DNA from: Pantoea conspicua
Lineage (GTDB): Bacteria > Pseudomonadota > Gammaproteobacteria > Enterobacterales > Enterobacteriaceae
Assembly (NCBI RefSeq): GCF_002095315.1
Contig: NZ_MLFN01000046.1
Location: 1 to 36,494 of the forward strand
Length of the DNA stretch: 36,494 nt
Direction: 5' to 3'
Part shown: in pieces, positions 11,117 through 20,145 of the stretch
Layout of the letters: every line of letters starts with the position of its first letter
How positions within the stretch are numbered: the first letter of the stretch is position 1
Made by a program: the position numbers and the translations under genes
Notes under the pieces: generated by a model
Told to the model about the DNA's origin: nothing
Databases searched by the model: none
Seen by the model: only the letters and a program-made list of their open reading frames with translations

Positions 11117-11620
11117 ATGTCCCCCACCGGCATGTAAAAGCATAATTCACTATTCATCAGGCAACATTCAGCGGATCCACTCAGCGGAAATCACCTCTAA
11201 ATTCCAGCAACTATTTCACATCTTTTTTACTTAACAGGTAACTAAAATCATATCGGGCGGCAAAATACAGAGATTTATGCGCCATATCACTACTATTCAG
11301 AAATAAATGACAACAACACCAGTTAAATCTGCTTTTGGCAGGAGAATCATTCAACCCCATACAAACAACTTATAAACAGGATTATATTCCACATTTTAAA
11401 ATCAGGGTCGAGTTTAAGGCTATTAAATTCCATACCATTCCACTATGAATGATTTTCTGCCAAAGAATTCATTTGAGTTCGCATTTCGGATAAGCGACAG
11501 TGGGCTATCATTGTTGTGTTCGCTCAGTTTTTTTCGGGTTCCCTTTCTCAGGATGAAGCCTTAAATAACCGGAACGGGTTGCCTTTCGGGTCAGCCAGTT
11601 TGCAAAAAAAGAGGTGCGCT
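11117..11620. promoter_or_regulatory. Divergent dadA / spoVR control region
   Basis: This 504-bp AT-rich gap separates dadA (minus) from spoVR (plus). Lrp and CRP act here in E. coli, but I cannot place their sites with confidence. On the minus strand TATGAT lies in GATATGATTTTAG (about 11245-11255), a possible dadA -10. On the plus strand GCTATCATT at 11504-11512 resembles a sigma-S extended -10 element for spoVR, about 110 bp before the start codon. An open frame begins at 11516 but has no family match before 11621. Confidence 0.45.
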
Positions 11621-13156
11621 ATGACGACAATCTTTGACGATCCCATCAAGGACAGCAAACGACTCAATGACGGACCAGACTGGACATTCGAATTACTGGA
11701 TGTCTATTTAGCCGAGATCGACCGCGTGGCGAAACTCTACCGGCTCGATACCTACCCGCACCAAATCGAAGTGATCACCTCTGAGCAGATGATGGACGCC
11801 TATTCCAGCGTCGGTATGCCGATCAATTATTCTCACTGGTCATTCGGTAAGAAATTTATTGAGACTGAACAGCGCTACAAGCATGGTCAGCAGGGGTTAG
11901 CCTACGAGATTGTGATTAACTCCAATCCCTGCATCGCCTATCTGATGGAAGAGAACACCATGACCATGCAGGCGCTGGTGATGGCGCACGCCTGTTACGG
12001 TCACAACTCTTTCTTCAAAAATAATTACCTGTTCCGCAGCTGGACGGATGCCGGTTCCATTGTTGATTACCTGCTGTTTGCGAAGAATTACATCAGTGAC
12101 TGCGAGGAACGCTACGGCGTTGAAGAAGTCGAACGGCTGCTCGACTCATGCCACGCGCTGATGAACTATGGCGTTGACCGTTATAAACGGCCGCAGAAAA
12201 TCTCGCTGCAGGAGGAGAAAGCGCGACAGAAGAGTCGGGAAGAGTATCTGCAGAGCCAGGTCAATACCCTGTGGCGTACTCTGCCACGGCGTGAAAAAGA
12301 GACGGTACAGGTTGAAGCGGCGCGTTATCCCTCTGAACCGCAGGAGAACCTGCTCTACTTTATGGAGAAGAATGCGCCGCTGCTGGAGCCGTGGCAGCGT
12401 GAGATCCTGCGCATCGTACGCAAAGTGAGCCAGTACTTCTATCCACAGAAGCAGACTCAGGTGATGAACGAGGGCTGGGCGACGTTCTGGCACTACACCA
12501 TCCTGAATCATCTGTATGATGAAGGCAAAGTGTCGGAACGCTTTATGATGGAGTTCCTGCACAGCCACACCAACGTGGTATTCCAGCCGCCGTATAACAG
12601 CCAGTGGTACAATGGTATTAACCCGTATGCTTTAGGCTTCGCGATGTTTCAGGACATCAAGCGTATCTGTCAGTCACCAACGGAAGAAGATCGCTACTGG
12701 TTCCCGGATATTGCCGGGTCTGACTGGCTGGAAACATTGCACTTTGCCATGCGTGAATTTAAGGATGAGAGCTTTATCAGCCAGTTCATGTCGCCGAAAG
12801 TGATGCGCGATTTCCGCCTGTTTACCGTGCTGGATGATGACCGCAATAACTTCCTTGAAATCGCTGCCATCCACGATGAAGCCGGTTATCGGGCAATTCG
12901 CCAGCAGCTCTCTGCACAGTACAATCTGAGCAATCTTGAACCGAACATTCAGGTCTACAATGTGGATTTACGCGGTGACCGCTCACTGACGCTGCGCTAT
13001 GTGCCGCAAAGCCGCACACCGCTGGATAAGAGCCGGCGCGAAGTGCTGAAGCATGTGCATCGTCTGTGGGGATTTGACGTGATTCTGGAACAACAGAACG
13101 AGGATGGCAGCGTCGAATTGCTGGATCGTAATCCGTCACGCGGCTCGCCGCTGTGA
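11621..13156 (+). CDS. ycgB: SpoVR family protein YcgB
   Basis: 511 aa, near-identical in layout to E. coli YcgB (510 aa). Start at 11621 (MTTIFDDPIKDSKRLNDGPD) with GAGGTG 7 nt upstream; alignment to E. coli begins at DGPDWTF, so the longer frame from 11516 is rejected. Conserved blocks include HQIEVITSEQMMDAYSSVG, MAHACYGHNSFFKNNYLF, QVMNEGWATFWHYTI and SPTEEDRYWFPDIAGSDW. SpoVR proteins are named for a Bacillus spore cortex defect, but in enterobacteria the role is stress-linked and tied to the PrkA-YeaH pair. The biochemical activity is unknown. It is probably monocistronic, with a strong terminator immediately after. Confidence 0.95.
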   Translation: MTTIFDDPIKDSKRLNDGPDWTFELLDVYLAEIDRVAKLYRLDTYPHQIEVITSEQMMDAYSSVGMPINYSHWSFGKKFIETEQRYKHGQQGLAYEIVINSNPCIAYLMEENTMTMQALVMAHACYGHNSFFKNNYLFRSWTDAGSIVDYLLFAKNYISDCEERYGVEEVERLLDSCHALMNYGVDRYKRPQKISLQEEKARQKSREEYLQSQVNTLWRTLPRREKETVQVEAARYPSEPQENLLYFMEKNAPLLEPWQREILRIVRKVSQYFYPQKQTQVMNEGWATFWHYTILNHLYDEGKVSERFMMEFLHSHTNVVFQPPYNSQWYNGINPYALGFAMFQDIKRICQSPTEEDRYWFPDIAGSDWLETLHFAMREFKDESFISQFMSPKVMRDFRLFTVLDDDRNNFLEIAAIHDEAGYRAIRQQLSAQYNLSNLEPNIQVYNVDLRGDRSLTLRYVPQSRTPLDKSRREVLKHVHRLWGFDVILEQQNEDGSVELLDRNPSRGSPL

Positions 13157-13160
13157 CTTC

Positions 13161-13191
13161 AAATAAAACCGGACATGATGTCCGGTTTTTT
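13161..13191. terminator. Bidirectional terminator between spoVR and fadR
   Basis: An 11-bp perfect stem AAAACCGGACA (13165-13175) / TGTCCGGTTTT (13179-13189) with a 3-nt loop. T residues continue to 13193 on the plus strand, and the minus strand reads TTTTATTT, so it can stop both convergent genes. The fadR stop codon (13192-13194) overlaps the T tract. Confidence 0.9.
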
Positions 13192-13911
13192 TTAGCGTTT
13201 ACTGCTGAGATCGTCTGGCATACTTTTCTGCATACTGTGCCAGATTTCACCGCTGCGACGGCCATATTGGCGCACCGCATCCACAATTTCATCCTGACCC
13301 GGCTCTTTGTCACACAGCGCCAGTAATGAAAGATAAAAATCTCGTGCGACCTGACGAGCTTCCGGGTTTGAGAAGTAGTGACGACCGACACGGGTATAGA
13401 GCCCTTTCAGGCCGTTAAGGATCAGACCATATATCGGATTACCCGAAGCAAAGGCCAGACCGCGGAACACCCGATAATCGAGTTCGGTGTAGGCATCCGC
13501 CTGATCGTCGGCACTGGCGACAGTCTCCAGCACCGCACGCGCTTTTTCAGGATGGTGGCGCAGCGCGCGACTGATAAAAATGGAGGAGATGTTGGTGCGA
13601 ACCGACAGCAGGTTATCGATTAACACCGGCACGCTGTCGTGATCGAGACGCGCGAGGGTTTCCAGAATGTTCAGCCCGGAGGTTTCCCAAAAGTCGTTAA
13701 CCCGGGTCGGTTTTCCGTGCTGAATAGTCAGCCAGCCATCACGCGCCAGCCGCTGCAACACTTCACGTAACGTGGTGCGCGTGACCCCAATCAATTCAGA
13801 AAGCTCACGTTCAGCAGGAAGAATCGACCCTGGCGGAAAGCGGCTGTTCCAGATGCTTTCAATAATATACTCTTCAGCAAATCCTGCTGGACTCTGAGCC
13901 TTTATGACCAT
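13192..13911 (-). CDS. fadR: FadR, GntR-family fatty acid regulator
   Basis: 239-aa transcription factor (E. coli FadR 239 aa) that represses fatty-acid degradation genes and activates unsaturated fatty-acid synthesis; long-chain acyl-CoA releases it from DNA. The N-terminal winged helix-turn-helix (residues about 5-75) carries [20 protein letters not shown] and [19 protein letters not shown]. The C-terminal all-helical domain binds acyl-CoA ([20 protein letters not shown]). Start [20 protein letters not shown] matches E. coli exactly. It is divergent from nhaB, as in E. coli. A strong FadR operator lies upstream of fadD in this same window. Confidence 0.97.
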   Translation of the reverse strand: MVIKAQSPAGFAEEYIIESIWNSRFPPGSILPAERELSELIGVTRTTLREVLQRLARDGWLTIQHGKPTRVNDFWETSGLNILETLARLDHDSVPVLIDNLLSVRTNISSIFISRALRHHPEKARAVLETVASADDQADAYTELDYRVFRGLAFASGNPIYGLILNGLKGLYTRVGRHYFSNPEARQVARDFYLSLLALCDKEPGQDEIVDAVRQYGRRSGEIWHSMQKSMPDDLSSKR

Positions 13912-14122
13912 AGCAGTGTGTTCTCGTTGCTTTCTTAATCGTAATGGGCACTCATCATACCAGACGCCCTATAGCGGATATAGCCTGCGCTACTATTTAA
14001 ACCGGATGCAGGTACAATTTTCAGGCACGTCTCACGGTGAATTCGCTGCGATTTGCGCCTGACCCCGCTAAAGATTATTCTTTGCAGCAAAATCGATACA
14101 CAACAACAGGATACTTATTCCG

Positions 14123-15649
14123 ATGGATATGAGTTATGGGCAGGCGTTAAAACGTAACTTTCTTGGCCAGTCTCCCGACTGGTATAAGGGATTAATGCTG
14201 GCTTTTCTGATCGTTAATCCATTAATTTACGCTTTTGTCAGTCCGTTTGCTGCGGGCTGGTTATTAGTGGCAGAGTTTATTTTTACCCTGGGTATGGCGC
14301 TGAAATGCCATCCGCTGCTGCCAGGCGGCCTGCTGGCACTGGAAGCTATTTTCATCGGCATGGCCAGCGCGGAGCAGGTCAAAACCGAGCTGGCAAACAA
14401 CCTGGAAGTGCTGCTGCTGTTGATCTTTATGGTGGCCGGCATTTTCTTTATGAAGCAGTTGCTACTGTTTGTCTTTACTCGCCTGCTGCTGTCGATTCAG
14501 TCAAAAGTGCTGCTGGGCGTCACCTTCTGCCTGGCCGCCGCCTTTCTCTCCGCTTTCCTTGATGCATTAACCGTCCTGGCTGTGGTGATCAGCGTCGCCA
14601 TCAGTTTTTATCAGATCTATCACCGCGTCGCCTCCGATCCCCAAAATCAGCATCACCCGCTGGCACAACGTGAGACGCTGGAGCAGTTCCGGGCATTTCT
14701 GCGCAGCCTGATGATGCAGGCGGGCATCGGTACCGCGCTGGGAGGTGTCATGACCATGGTGGGCGAGCCGCAAAACCTGATTATTGCCCATGCCGCCAGC
14801 TGGGACTTTACCCAATTTTTCCTGCGTATGGCGCCGGTTACCGTTCCGGTACTGCTGTGCGGCATCCTGACCAGCGTGCTGGTCGAAAAGTGCAAGTGGT
14901 TTGGCTACGGCGTTACTCTGCCCGCCAGCGTGCGTCAGCTACTGGACGAGAGCGAAAAGCAGCAGGCTGCCCGGCGCACCCGTCAGGACACCATTAAACT
15001 GTGGATTCAGGCAGCAATCGGGCTCTGGCTGATTATCGCGCTGGCCTTTCATCTGGCCGAAGTGGGGCTGATCGGTCTTTCGGTCATCATTCTGGCGACC
15101 GCACTGTGCGGCATCACCGATGAGCACACCATTGGCCAGGCATTTACTGAAGCCCTGCCATTTACGGCGCTGCTGACGGTGTTCTTTGCGATAGTAGCGG
15201 TGATCATTGAGCAACAACTGTTTGCACCGCTGGTCTCATTCGTCCTCAGCGCGGAGCCTGAGGCCCAGCTCAAATGGTTCTACGTCTTCAATGGCCTGCT
15301 CTCCTCCATCTCTGATAACGTTTTTGTCGGCTCGGTTTATATCAATGAAGCACGTCATGCCTTAGATCGTGGTGCAATTGACGCGCAGCAGTTTGAGTTG
15401 CTGGCAGTGGCGATTAACACCGGCACCAATCTGCCTTCGGTCGCCACCCCGAACGGTCAGGCAGCGTTCCTGTTCCTGCTGACTTCAGCACTGGCCCCGC
15501 TTATTCGCCTCTCATATGGGCGAATGGTCTGGATGGCACTGCCGTTCACGGTGGTTCTGTCGCTGGTCGGCTATATGGCTATCCATTTTTTGCTGCTGCC
15601 GCTAACTGACAGTATGCTCAACATGGGGTTGCTGGTGCCGCCGCACTGA
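14123..15649 (+). CDS. nhaB: NhaB, Na+/H+ antiporter
   Basis: 508-aa inner-membrane sodium/proton antiporter (E. coli 513 aa) that exports Na+ at neutral pH. Start [23 protein letters not shown] aligns residue for residue with E. coli MEISWGRAL. Family blocks include [51 protein letters not shown] and [20 protein letters not shown]. About twelve hydrophobic segments are visible, with a charged cytoplasmic loop near residues 170-195 that is a few residues shorter than in E. coli. The gene is divergent from fadR across a 211-bp gap with no clear operator that I can place. Confidence 0.96.
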   Translation: MDMSYGQALKRNFLGQSPDWYKGLMLAFLIVNPLIYAFVSPFAAGWLLVAEFIFTLGMALKCHPLLPGGLLALEAIFIGMASAEQVKTELANNLEVLLLLIFMVAGIFFMKQLLLFVFTRLLLSIQSKVLLGVTFCLAAAFLSAFLDALTVLAVVISVAISFYQIYHRVASDPQNQHHPLAQRETLEQFRAFLRSLMMQAGIGTALGGVMTMVGEPQNLIIAHAASWDFTQFFLRMAPVTVPVLLCGILTSVLVEKCKWFGYGVTLPASVRQLLDESEKQQAARRTRQDTIKLWIQAAIGLWLIIALAFHLAEVGLIGLSVIILATALCGITDEHTIGQAFTEALPFTALLTVFFAIVAVIIEQQLFAPLVSFVLSAEPEAQLKWFYVFNGLLSSISDNVFVGSVYINEARHALDRGAIDAQQFELLAVAINTGTNLPSVATPNGQAAFLFLLTSALAPLIRLSYGRMVWMALPFTVVLSLVGYMAIHFLLLPLTDSMLNMGLLVPPH

Positions 15650-15775
15650 TAACGTGTTCCCTGGTCTGGATCAGGTTCCGGTCATATTTGAACATCTATT
15701 TTTCCCTGCTCCGGGCTGGTTTGACGGCGCTTTTGGTTTACACTGCGAGACATTGACGTTTACAGGGAATGCAAT

Positions 15776-16306
15776 ATGTTACGATATCTGAATCAATGTT
15801 CTCGCGGTCGTGGAGCCTGGTTATTACTGGCCCTGACGGCGCTGGCGCTGGAGCTCACTGCGTTGTGGTTCCAGCATGTTATGGGGCTCAAACCCTGCGT
15901 GATGTGCATCTATGAACGCAACGCGTTGTTCGGCGTAATGGGCGCGGGTCTGGTCGGTGCCATTGCGCCAAAAACGCCCTTAAGGCTGGCGGCGCTGGCG
16001 TTGTGGGTATACAGCGCCTGGCAAGGCCTGCGTCTCTCCTATGAACACACCATGATTCAGTTGCATCCCAATCCTTTTACCACCTGTGATTTTGCTGCCC
16101 GCTTCCCGAGCGGCTTACCGCTGGACAAGTGGCTGCCGTCCGTGTTCCTCGCCAGCGGTGATTGCGCAGAACGCAGCTGGACCTTCCTGACGCTCAGCAT
16201 GCCGCAATGGATGATTGTGGTGTTCGCCGGTTATCTGCTGGTGGCGCTGCTGGTGCTGATCGCTCAGCCGTTCAAAGCCAAACGACGCGATCTCTTTAGC
16301 CGCTGA
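15776..16306 (+). CDS. dsbB: DsbB, disulfide bond formation protein B
   Basis: 176-aa inner-membrane protein (E. coli 176 aa) that reoxidises DsbA and passes electrons to quinones. The first redox pair is C41-V-M-C44 in [15 protein letters not shown], and the second pair is C104 (TTCDF) and C130 (SGDCAERSW) in the periplasmic loop. Four hydrophobic segments are visible. Start at 15776 follows CAGGGAATGCAAT. It follows nhaB by 126 bp on the same strand, as in E. coli, and a very strong terminator comes right after. Confidence 0.97.
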   Translation: MLRYLNQCSRGRGAWLLLALTALALELTALWFQHVMGLKPCVMCIYERNALFGVMGAGLVGAIAPKTPLRLAALALWVYSAWQGLRLSYEHTMIQLHPNPFTTCDFAARFPSGLPLDKWLPSVFLASGDCAERSWTFLTLSMPQWMIVVFAGYLLVALLVLIAQPFKAKRRDLFSR

Positions 16307-16312
16307 TCCCAT

Positions 16313-16341
16313 AAAAAAGGCTGCCATCGGCAGCCTTTTTT
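16313..16341. terminator. Bidirectional terminator between dsbB and ycgN
   Basis: A 13-bp perfect stem AAAAAAGGCTGCC (16313-16325) / GGCAGCCTTTTTT (16329-16341) with a 3-nt loop. A-rich and T-rich flanks serve as U tracts for both convergent genes. Confidence 0.93.
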
Positions 16342-16356
16342 AATTCTTTCCGGCAC

Positions 16357-16802
16357 TTAGCCGTTGCGGTCGGGTCGATCAATAATGTGGTCTTCCCAGT
16401 CGCGTACTTCACTCTCCCGCACCGCAATATAACGCACCGAAATTCGCTGAGCGTGCATTGCATTTTCGAGCCTGCACGCAGTGGATGCCATGCAGGCAGC
16501 GGCTTGCCCTCACCTAACAGGCGATACGCGCAGGTGCGAGGCAGCCAGTTAAACGTGGTGAGATTTTCCCGCGTCAGCTTGATGCAATCCTCTTCATATT
16601 CAAAGCGGCGTTCATAGTTGCGGCACTGGCAGGTTTTGATGTTGAGCTGATTACAGGCGACGTTGGTGAAATAGATCTCATCCGTATCCGCATCCTGCAA
16701 TTTGTTCAGACAGCACTGCCCGCAACCATCACACAAGGATTCCCATTCCTCATCGCTCATTTGTGCCAGGCGTTTGTGTTGCCAGAAAGGGGTGTCAGTC
16801 AT
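16357..16802 (-). pseudogene. ycgN: YcgN, CxxCxxCC-type protein, with a one-base frameshift
   Basis: UPF0153/YcgN family, a small cytoplasmic protein with a metal-binding Cys cluster (CDGCGQCC), a conserved [13 protein letters not shown] block and [10 protein letters not shown]. coli YcgN is about 150 aa. The annotatable frame from 16802 matches the family up to LRAGSK, then shifts into unrelated sequence and stops at 16296. In the next frame the true C-terminus is visible ([19 protein letters not shown], then a stop at 16357-16359). The break is at AAAA on the minus strand (16463-16466); one extra A gives SKNAMHAQ and a 148-aa product. A real mutation or a homopolymer sequencing error are both possible, the latter more likely. 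Confidence 0.88.
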
Positions 16803-16866
16803 GATGATTGTCCGGGTTTAGCGTAAACCGCACCTTATAAAGCCTCCGATGCGGCGATGCAAGTTT

Positions 16867-17526
16867 TTACAGTACGCGCGTGCTGATGCCGTGCCCGGCC
16901 AGTGACACTTCCAGCGTGTCGCCGGAACGCATCGGACCGACTCCTTCCGGCGTTCCCGTCAGGATCACGTCGCCAGCGCGCAGGGTGAAATATTGACTCA
17001 TATGCGCAATCAGCGGCAGGATTTTATGGATCATATCCGCAGTGGAACCGTGCTGGCGCACCTCGCCATTGATCCGCAGTTTCAGTTCGGTATTTTGCGG
17101 ATCGTCACCAAATTCGGCGGTCGGAATAAAGCCGGAAATCGGACAGGAATTATCGAATCCCTTGGATTTTTCCCACGGCTGACCCGCTTTCTTCAGTCCG
17201 GCCTGCAGGTCACGCAGCGTCAGATCGAGCGCCACACCATAACCCGCGATCGCCTGCGCCACATGCGCTTCAGATGCCTGCTTCAGGGTCGCGCCGATCA
17301 GCACGGCCAGTTCAACTTCATGATGGACTTCGCCAAACGCTTCCGGAATCGAGAGCGGCTGGCGTAAATCACACAGCGCGGTTTCCGGCTTGATAAAAAT
17401 CACCGGCTCTGTTGGCGTGGCACTGCCCATTTCCTTAATGTGTTTCGCATAGTTGCTGCCAACGCAAACCACTTTACTGACCGCAAAATCCAACAGAGCG
17501 CCTTGCCAGTTACGATGCTGATACAT
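16867..17526 (-). CDS. ycgM: YcgM, fumarylacetoacetate hydrolase family protein
   Basis: 219 aa, the same as E. coli YcgM. FAH-family hydrolase/decarboxylase related to acylpyruvases and oxaloacetate decarboxylases (FAHD1-like). Metal-binding acidic residues are in FGEVHHEVELAVLIG and GYGVALDLTLRD, and other signatures are CVGSNYAKHIKEMG, FIKPETALC and LTGTPEGVGP. The start at 17526 is preferred over the ATG at 17532 because GGGG lies 6 nt before 17526 but directly abuts 17532. The physiological substrate is not settled by the sequence. ycgN follows 64 bp downstream on the same strand. Confidence 0.93.
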   Translation of the reverse strand: MYQHRNWQGALLDFAVSKVVCVGSNYAKHIKEMGSATPTEPVIFIKPETALCDLRQPLSIPEAFGEVHHEVELAVLIGATLKQASEAHVAQAIAGYGVALDLTLRDLQAGLKKAGQPWEKSKGFDNSCPISGFIPTAEFGDDPQNTELKLRINGEVRQHGSTADMIHKILPLIAHMSQYFTLRAGDVILTGTPEGVGPMRSGDTLEVSLAGHGISTRVL

Positions 17527-17840
17527 GCTCATCCCCTGCGTAGGTTAGGTGTGATGCCAGCGTGGCTGGCGGGTTGATGTTTGCTGTTGAGTTGATCGAA
17601 ATGCCAACCTCATCGCCTGATGATAAGACGCTTTTAACAGTGAGGTGTGAAGAATTTGTCAAAAAGCGTGAATCAGACCGCTGAAGTGACGAATAAATGC
17701 ACAAATACCGATAAATATCAGACAGGCGATTTAAAAATAACTGGATAGATAAGCAGTACGTTTAATATTAGCGGGGACAGAAAATTATTAAACCTGACGG
17801 CTTCAGCTCGACAGGATTAATATTTACAGATGAATCCGAA
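17527..17840. other. Intergenic region between ycgL and ycgM
   Basis: About 314 bp with no credible gene. A 64-codon open frame on the minus strand (17510-17704) has no ribosome site and overlaps the ycgM start, so I do not call it. ATCGCCTG (17612-17619) and CAGGCGAT (17723-17730) are inverted copies about 100 bp apart, too far for a simple hairpin. I see no clear promoter or terminator. Confidence 0.4.
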
Positions 17841-18116
17841 TTAAACTTTTTTATCGGTCTGCAGATGAAGGGTAAGCAGACTTTCTATCGGCGGCGGGAG
17901 TTGTAAATAATAGCCCTGCTCACTCAATCCCTGCTTAACTTTATTGATATCCGCATTAGCCAGCCTGTCGCGGCCCGCCAGCTTTAGCACCATTGCCATC
18001 TGAGGCTTGCCAAAGCCTTTCAGCAATTCGGGCGGTACGCGAGAGAAATCGTCTTTTTTTTCAACATAAAGATAAGTCTGGTCGCGCAGTGGGCTTCTGT
18101 AGATCACACAAAACAT
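17841..18116 (-). CDS. ycgL: YcgL family protein (UPF0745)
   Basis: 91-aa small cytoplasmic protein of the YcgL family (DUF709). [36 protein letters not shown], which here starts the protein at 18116, is found at residue 12 of the annotated E. coli form; [18 protein letters not shown] is the other conserved block. Function is unknown in E. coli beyond a solved fold. It is divergent from minC, the conserved arrangement in enterobacteria. Confidence 0.93.
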   Translation of the reverse strand: MFCVIYRSPLRDQTYLYVEKKDDFSRVPPELLKGFGKPQMAMVLKLAGRDRLANADINKVKQGLSEQGYYLQLPPPIESLLTLHLQTDKKV

Positions 18117-18215
18117 ATTTTTTACTCGAATTAACCAGCCATGAGGCTTGTCTGAATATAGCTGTAACTATAACATGCTTGCAGAACTTCGAATATTCAC
18201 CGTTGGCGCTTTAAT

Positions 18216-18230
18216 GATGATTTTATCATC
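18216..18230. promoter_or_regulatory. Palindrome in the ycgL-minC divergent region
   Basis: GATGATTTTATCATC is a perfect 6-bp inverted repeat around TTT, about 42 bp before the minC start. It could be an operator or a small leader hairpin. I cannot assign it to a known regulator. Confidence 0.35.
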
Positions 18231-18271
18231 GCTTAGCCAGCGGTAGTGAAAACAGGACTGAGTCGGGACAG

Positions 18272-18973
18272 ATGTCGCAAACGCCAATCGAATTCAAAGG
18301 TAGCAGTTTCACCCTATCTGTCGTCCATCTGCATCACCACGATCCCGCGGTGATTCGTAAGGCGCTTCAGGACAAGATTGACCAGGCTCCGGATTTCCTG
18401 AAAAACGCCCCGGTGGTGCTGAACGTTGCGGCATTAAGTGCCGATATTAACTGGAAGCAGTTGCAGCAGGCGATTATCGCCACCGGTTTACGCATTGTCG
18501 GCGTGAGCGGCTGTAAAGATGAAGCGTTGAAACGCATGATTTCCCGCGCAGGCTTGCCGGTTCTGGCGGAGGGCAAAGAGGCGAAAAGCCGCAGCGATGC
18601 TCCCGCGCCTGAACCTCAGCCGGTAGTGGCTGAACCGCTGGCGGCCAAAACCCGCATCGTGAATACCCCGGTGCGTTCTGGCCAGCAAATTTATGCCCGT
18701 GACGCGGATTTGATTATCACCAGCAGCGTCAGTGCCGGCGCCGAACTGGTTGCGGACGGCAACATTCATATTTACGGCATGATGCGCGGTCGGGCGCTCG
18801 CCGGCGCCAGCGGAGACCGCAATTGCCAGATTTTTTGTACCAATCTGGCAGCAGAACTGGTCTCGATTGCTGGCGAATACTGGATCATGGACCAGATCCC
18901 CGAAGCTTTTTTTGGTAAAGCGGCGCGCCTTTGCCTGCAGGATGGCGCGCTCACCATCCAGACACTTAATTAG
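18272..18973 (+). CDS. minC: MinC, septum-site inhibitor
   Basis: 233-aa inhibitor of FtsZ ring assembly (E. coli 231 aa). The N-terminal domain (about 1-105) blocks FtsZ polymer formation; a Pro/Ala/Glu-rich linker (about 110-130) leads to the C-terminal beta-helix domain ([45 protein letters not shown]) that binds MinD and dimerises. Start at 18272 ([20 protein letters not shown]). First gene of minCDE; minD follows after 33 bp. Confidence 0.97.
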   Translation: MSQTPIEFKGSSFTLSVVHLHHHDPAVIRKALQDKIDQAPDFLKNAPVVLNVAALSADINWKQLQQAIIATGLRIVGVSGCKDEALKRMISRAGLPVLAEGKEAKSRSDAPAPEPQPVVAEPLAAKTRIVNTPVRSGQQIYARDADLIITSSVSAGAELVADGNIHIYGMMRGRALAGASGDRNCQIFCTNLAAELVSIAGEYWIMDQIPEAFFGKAARLCLQDGALTIQTLN

Positions 18974-19006
18974 GCCCCTTTTCTTTTGTTAAGGAAATCA
19001 ACATTT

Positions 19007-19819
19007 ATGGCACGCATTATTGTAGTTACATCCGGTAAAGGGGGCGTTGGTAAGACCACGTCAAGCGCGGCCATCGCCACCGGTTTAGCGCAGAAAGGCA
19101 AAAAAACGGTCGTTATCGATTTTGATATCGGTCTGCGTAACCTGGATTTGATCATGGGTTGTGAACGACGCGTGGTCTACGATTTCGTCAACGTGATTCA
19201 GGGCGATGCCTCGCTGAATCAGGCGTTGATTCGCGATAAGCGCACCGAGCAACTCTACATTCTGCCTGCGTCACAGACCCGCGATAAAGATGCCCTGACC
19301 CGCGAAGGCGTCGAAAAAGTCCTCAACGATTTAGCGACGATGGAGTTTGATTTTATCGTCTGCGACTCTCCGGCAGGGATTGAAACCGGCGCGCTGATGG
19401 CGCTCTACTTCGCTGATGAAGCGATTATCACCACCAACCCGGAAGTCTCTTCGGTGCGTGACTCTGACCGTATTCTCGGTATTATCTCTTCCAAGTCCCG
19501 TCGCGCAGAAAACAGCCAGGAGCCAGTCAAGGAGCATTTGCTGCTGACCCGTTACAACCCTGGCCGGGTGAACCGTGGCGATATGCTGAGCATGGAAGAT
19601 GTGCTGGAAATCTTACGCATTCCTCTGGTCGGCGTGATTCCGGAAGATCAATCGGTGTTACGTGCCTCTAACCAGGGCGAGCCGGTGATCCTCGATGGTG
19701 AATCAGATGCTGGCAAAGCCTATGCCGATACCGTTGAACGGTTGCTCGGTGAAGTACGCCCCTTCCGCTTTATTGAAGAAGAGAAGAAGGGTTTCCTGAA
19801 ACGCCTGTTCGGGGGATAA
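19007..19819 (+). CDS. minD: MinD, septum-site ATPase
   Basis: 270 aa, the same length as E. coli MinD. ParA/MinD-type ATPase that recruits MinC to the membrane and oscillates under MinE. The deviant Walker A motif is KGGVGKTTSSAAIATGLAQ near residues 10-28, switch I/II regions include DFDIGLRNLD and CDSPAGIETGA, and the C-terminal membrane-targeting amphipathic helix is EEEKKGFLKRLFGG. Start at 19007 (MARIIVVTSGKGG) has AAGGAAATC upstream; the open frame from 18986 is not supported. Three bases separate it from minE. Confidence 0.98.
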   Translation: MARIIVVTSGKGGVGKTTSSAAIATGLAQKGKKTVVIDFDIGLRNLDLIMGCERRVVYDFVNVIQGDASLNQALIRDKRTEQLYILPASQTRDKDALTREGVEKVLNDLATMEFDFIVCDSPAGIETGALMALYFADEAIITTNPEVSSVRDSDRILGIISSKSRRAENSQEPVKEHLLLTRYNPGRVNRGDMLSMEDVLEILRIPLVGVIPEDQSVLRASNQGEPVILDGESDAGKAYADTVERLLGEVRPFRFIEEEKKGFLKRLFGG

Positions 19820-19822
19820 ACC

Positions 19823-20092
19823 ATGGCATTACTCGATTTCTTTTTATCCCGGAAGAAGAACACTGCCAATATAGCCAAGGAAAGGCTGCAGATTATTGTG
19901 GCAGAACGCAGAAGGGGCGACAATGAGCCCCACTATCTTCCGCAGCTTAAGCGCGACATTCTGGAAGTGATTTGTAAGTATGTAAAAATCGATCCGGAAA
20001 TGGTCACGGTTCAGCTCGATCAGAAAGGTGACGACATCTCTATTCTGGAGCTGAACGTCACGCTACCGGAAACGGAAGAAGTGACTAAATGA
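19823..20092 (+). CDS. minE: MinE, topological specificity factor
   Basis: 89-aa MinE (E. coli 88 aa), which stimulates the MinD ATPase and confines MinC inhibition to the poles. The N-terminal membrane-binding segment is [31 protein letters not shown], whose contact helix binds MinD. The C-terminal half is the topological specificity/dimer domain ([42 protein letters not shown]). Last gene of minCDE, followed by a terminator. Confidence 0.98.
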   Translation: MALLDFFLSRKKNTANIAKERLQIIVAERRRGDNEPHYLPQLKRDILEVICKYVKIDPEMVTVQLDQKGDDISILELNVTLPETEEVTK

Positions 20093-20108
20093 CGCCGACC
20101 GCTTCCTG

Positions 20109-20140
20109 AATTTCCCCTGCGCCGTAGCAGGGGAAATTTT
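20109..20140. terminator. Bidirectional terminator between minE and rnd
   Basis: A 12-bp perfect stem AATTTCCCCTGC (20109-20120) / GCAGGGGAAATT (20127-20138) with a 6-nt loop and T residues on both sides, between convergent genes. Confidence 0.85.
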
Positions 20141-20145
20141 ATCGG

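Noticed and set aside
11516..11620. Longer N-terminus for SpoVR starting at 11516
   Set aside because: Homology begins after 11621, which has a good ribosome site; the extension is promoter DNA.
17510..17704. 64-codon minus-strand ORF between ycgM and ycgL
   Set aside because: No ribosome site, overlaps the ycgM start and has no recognisable features.
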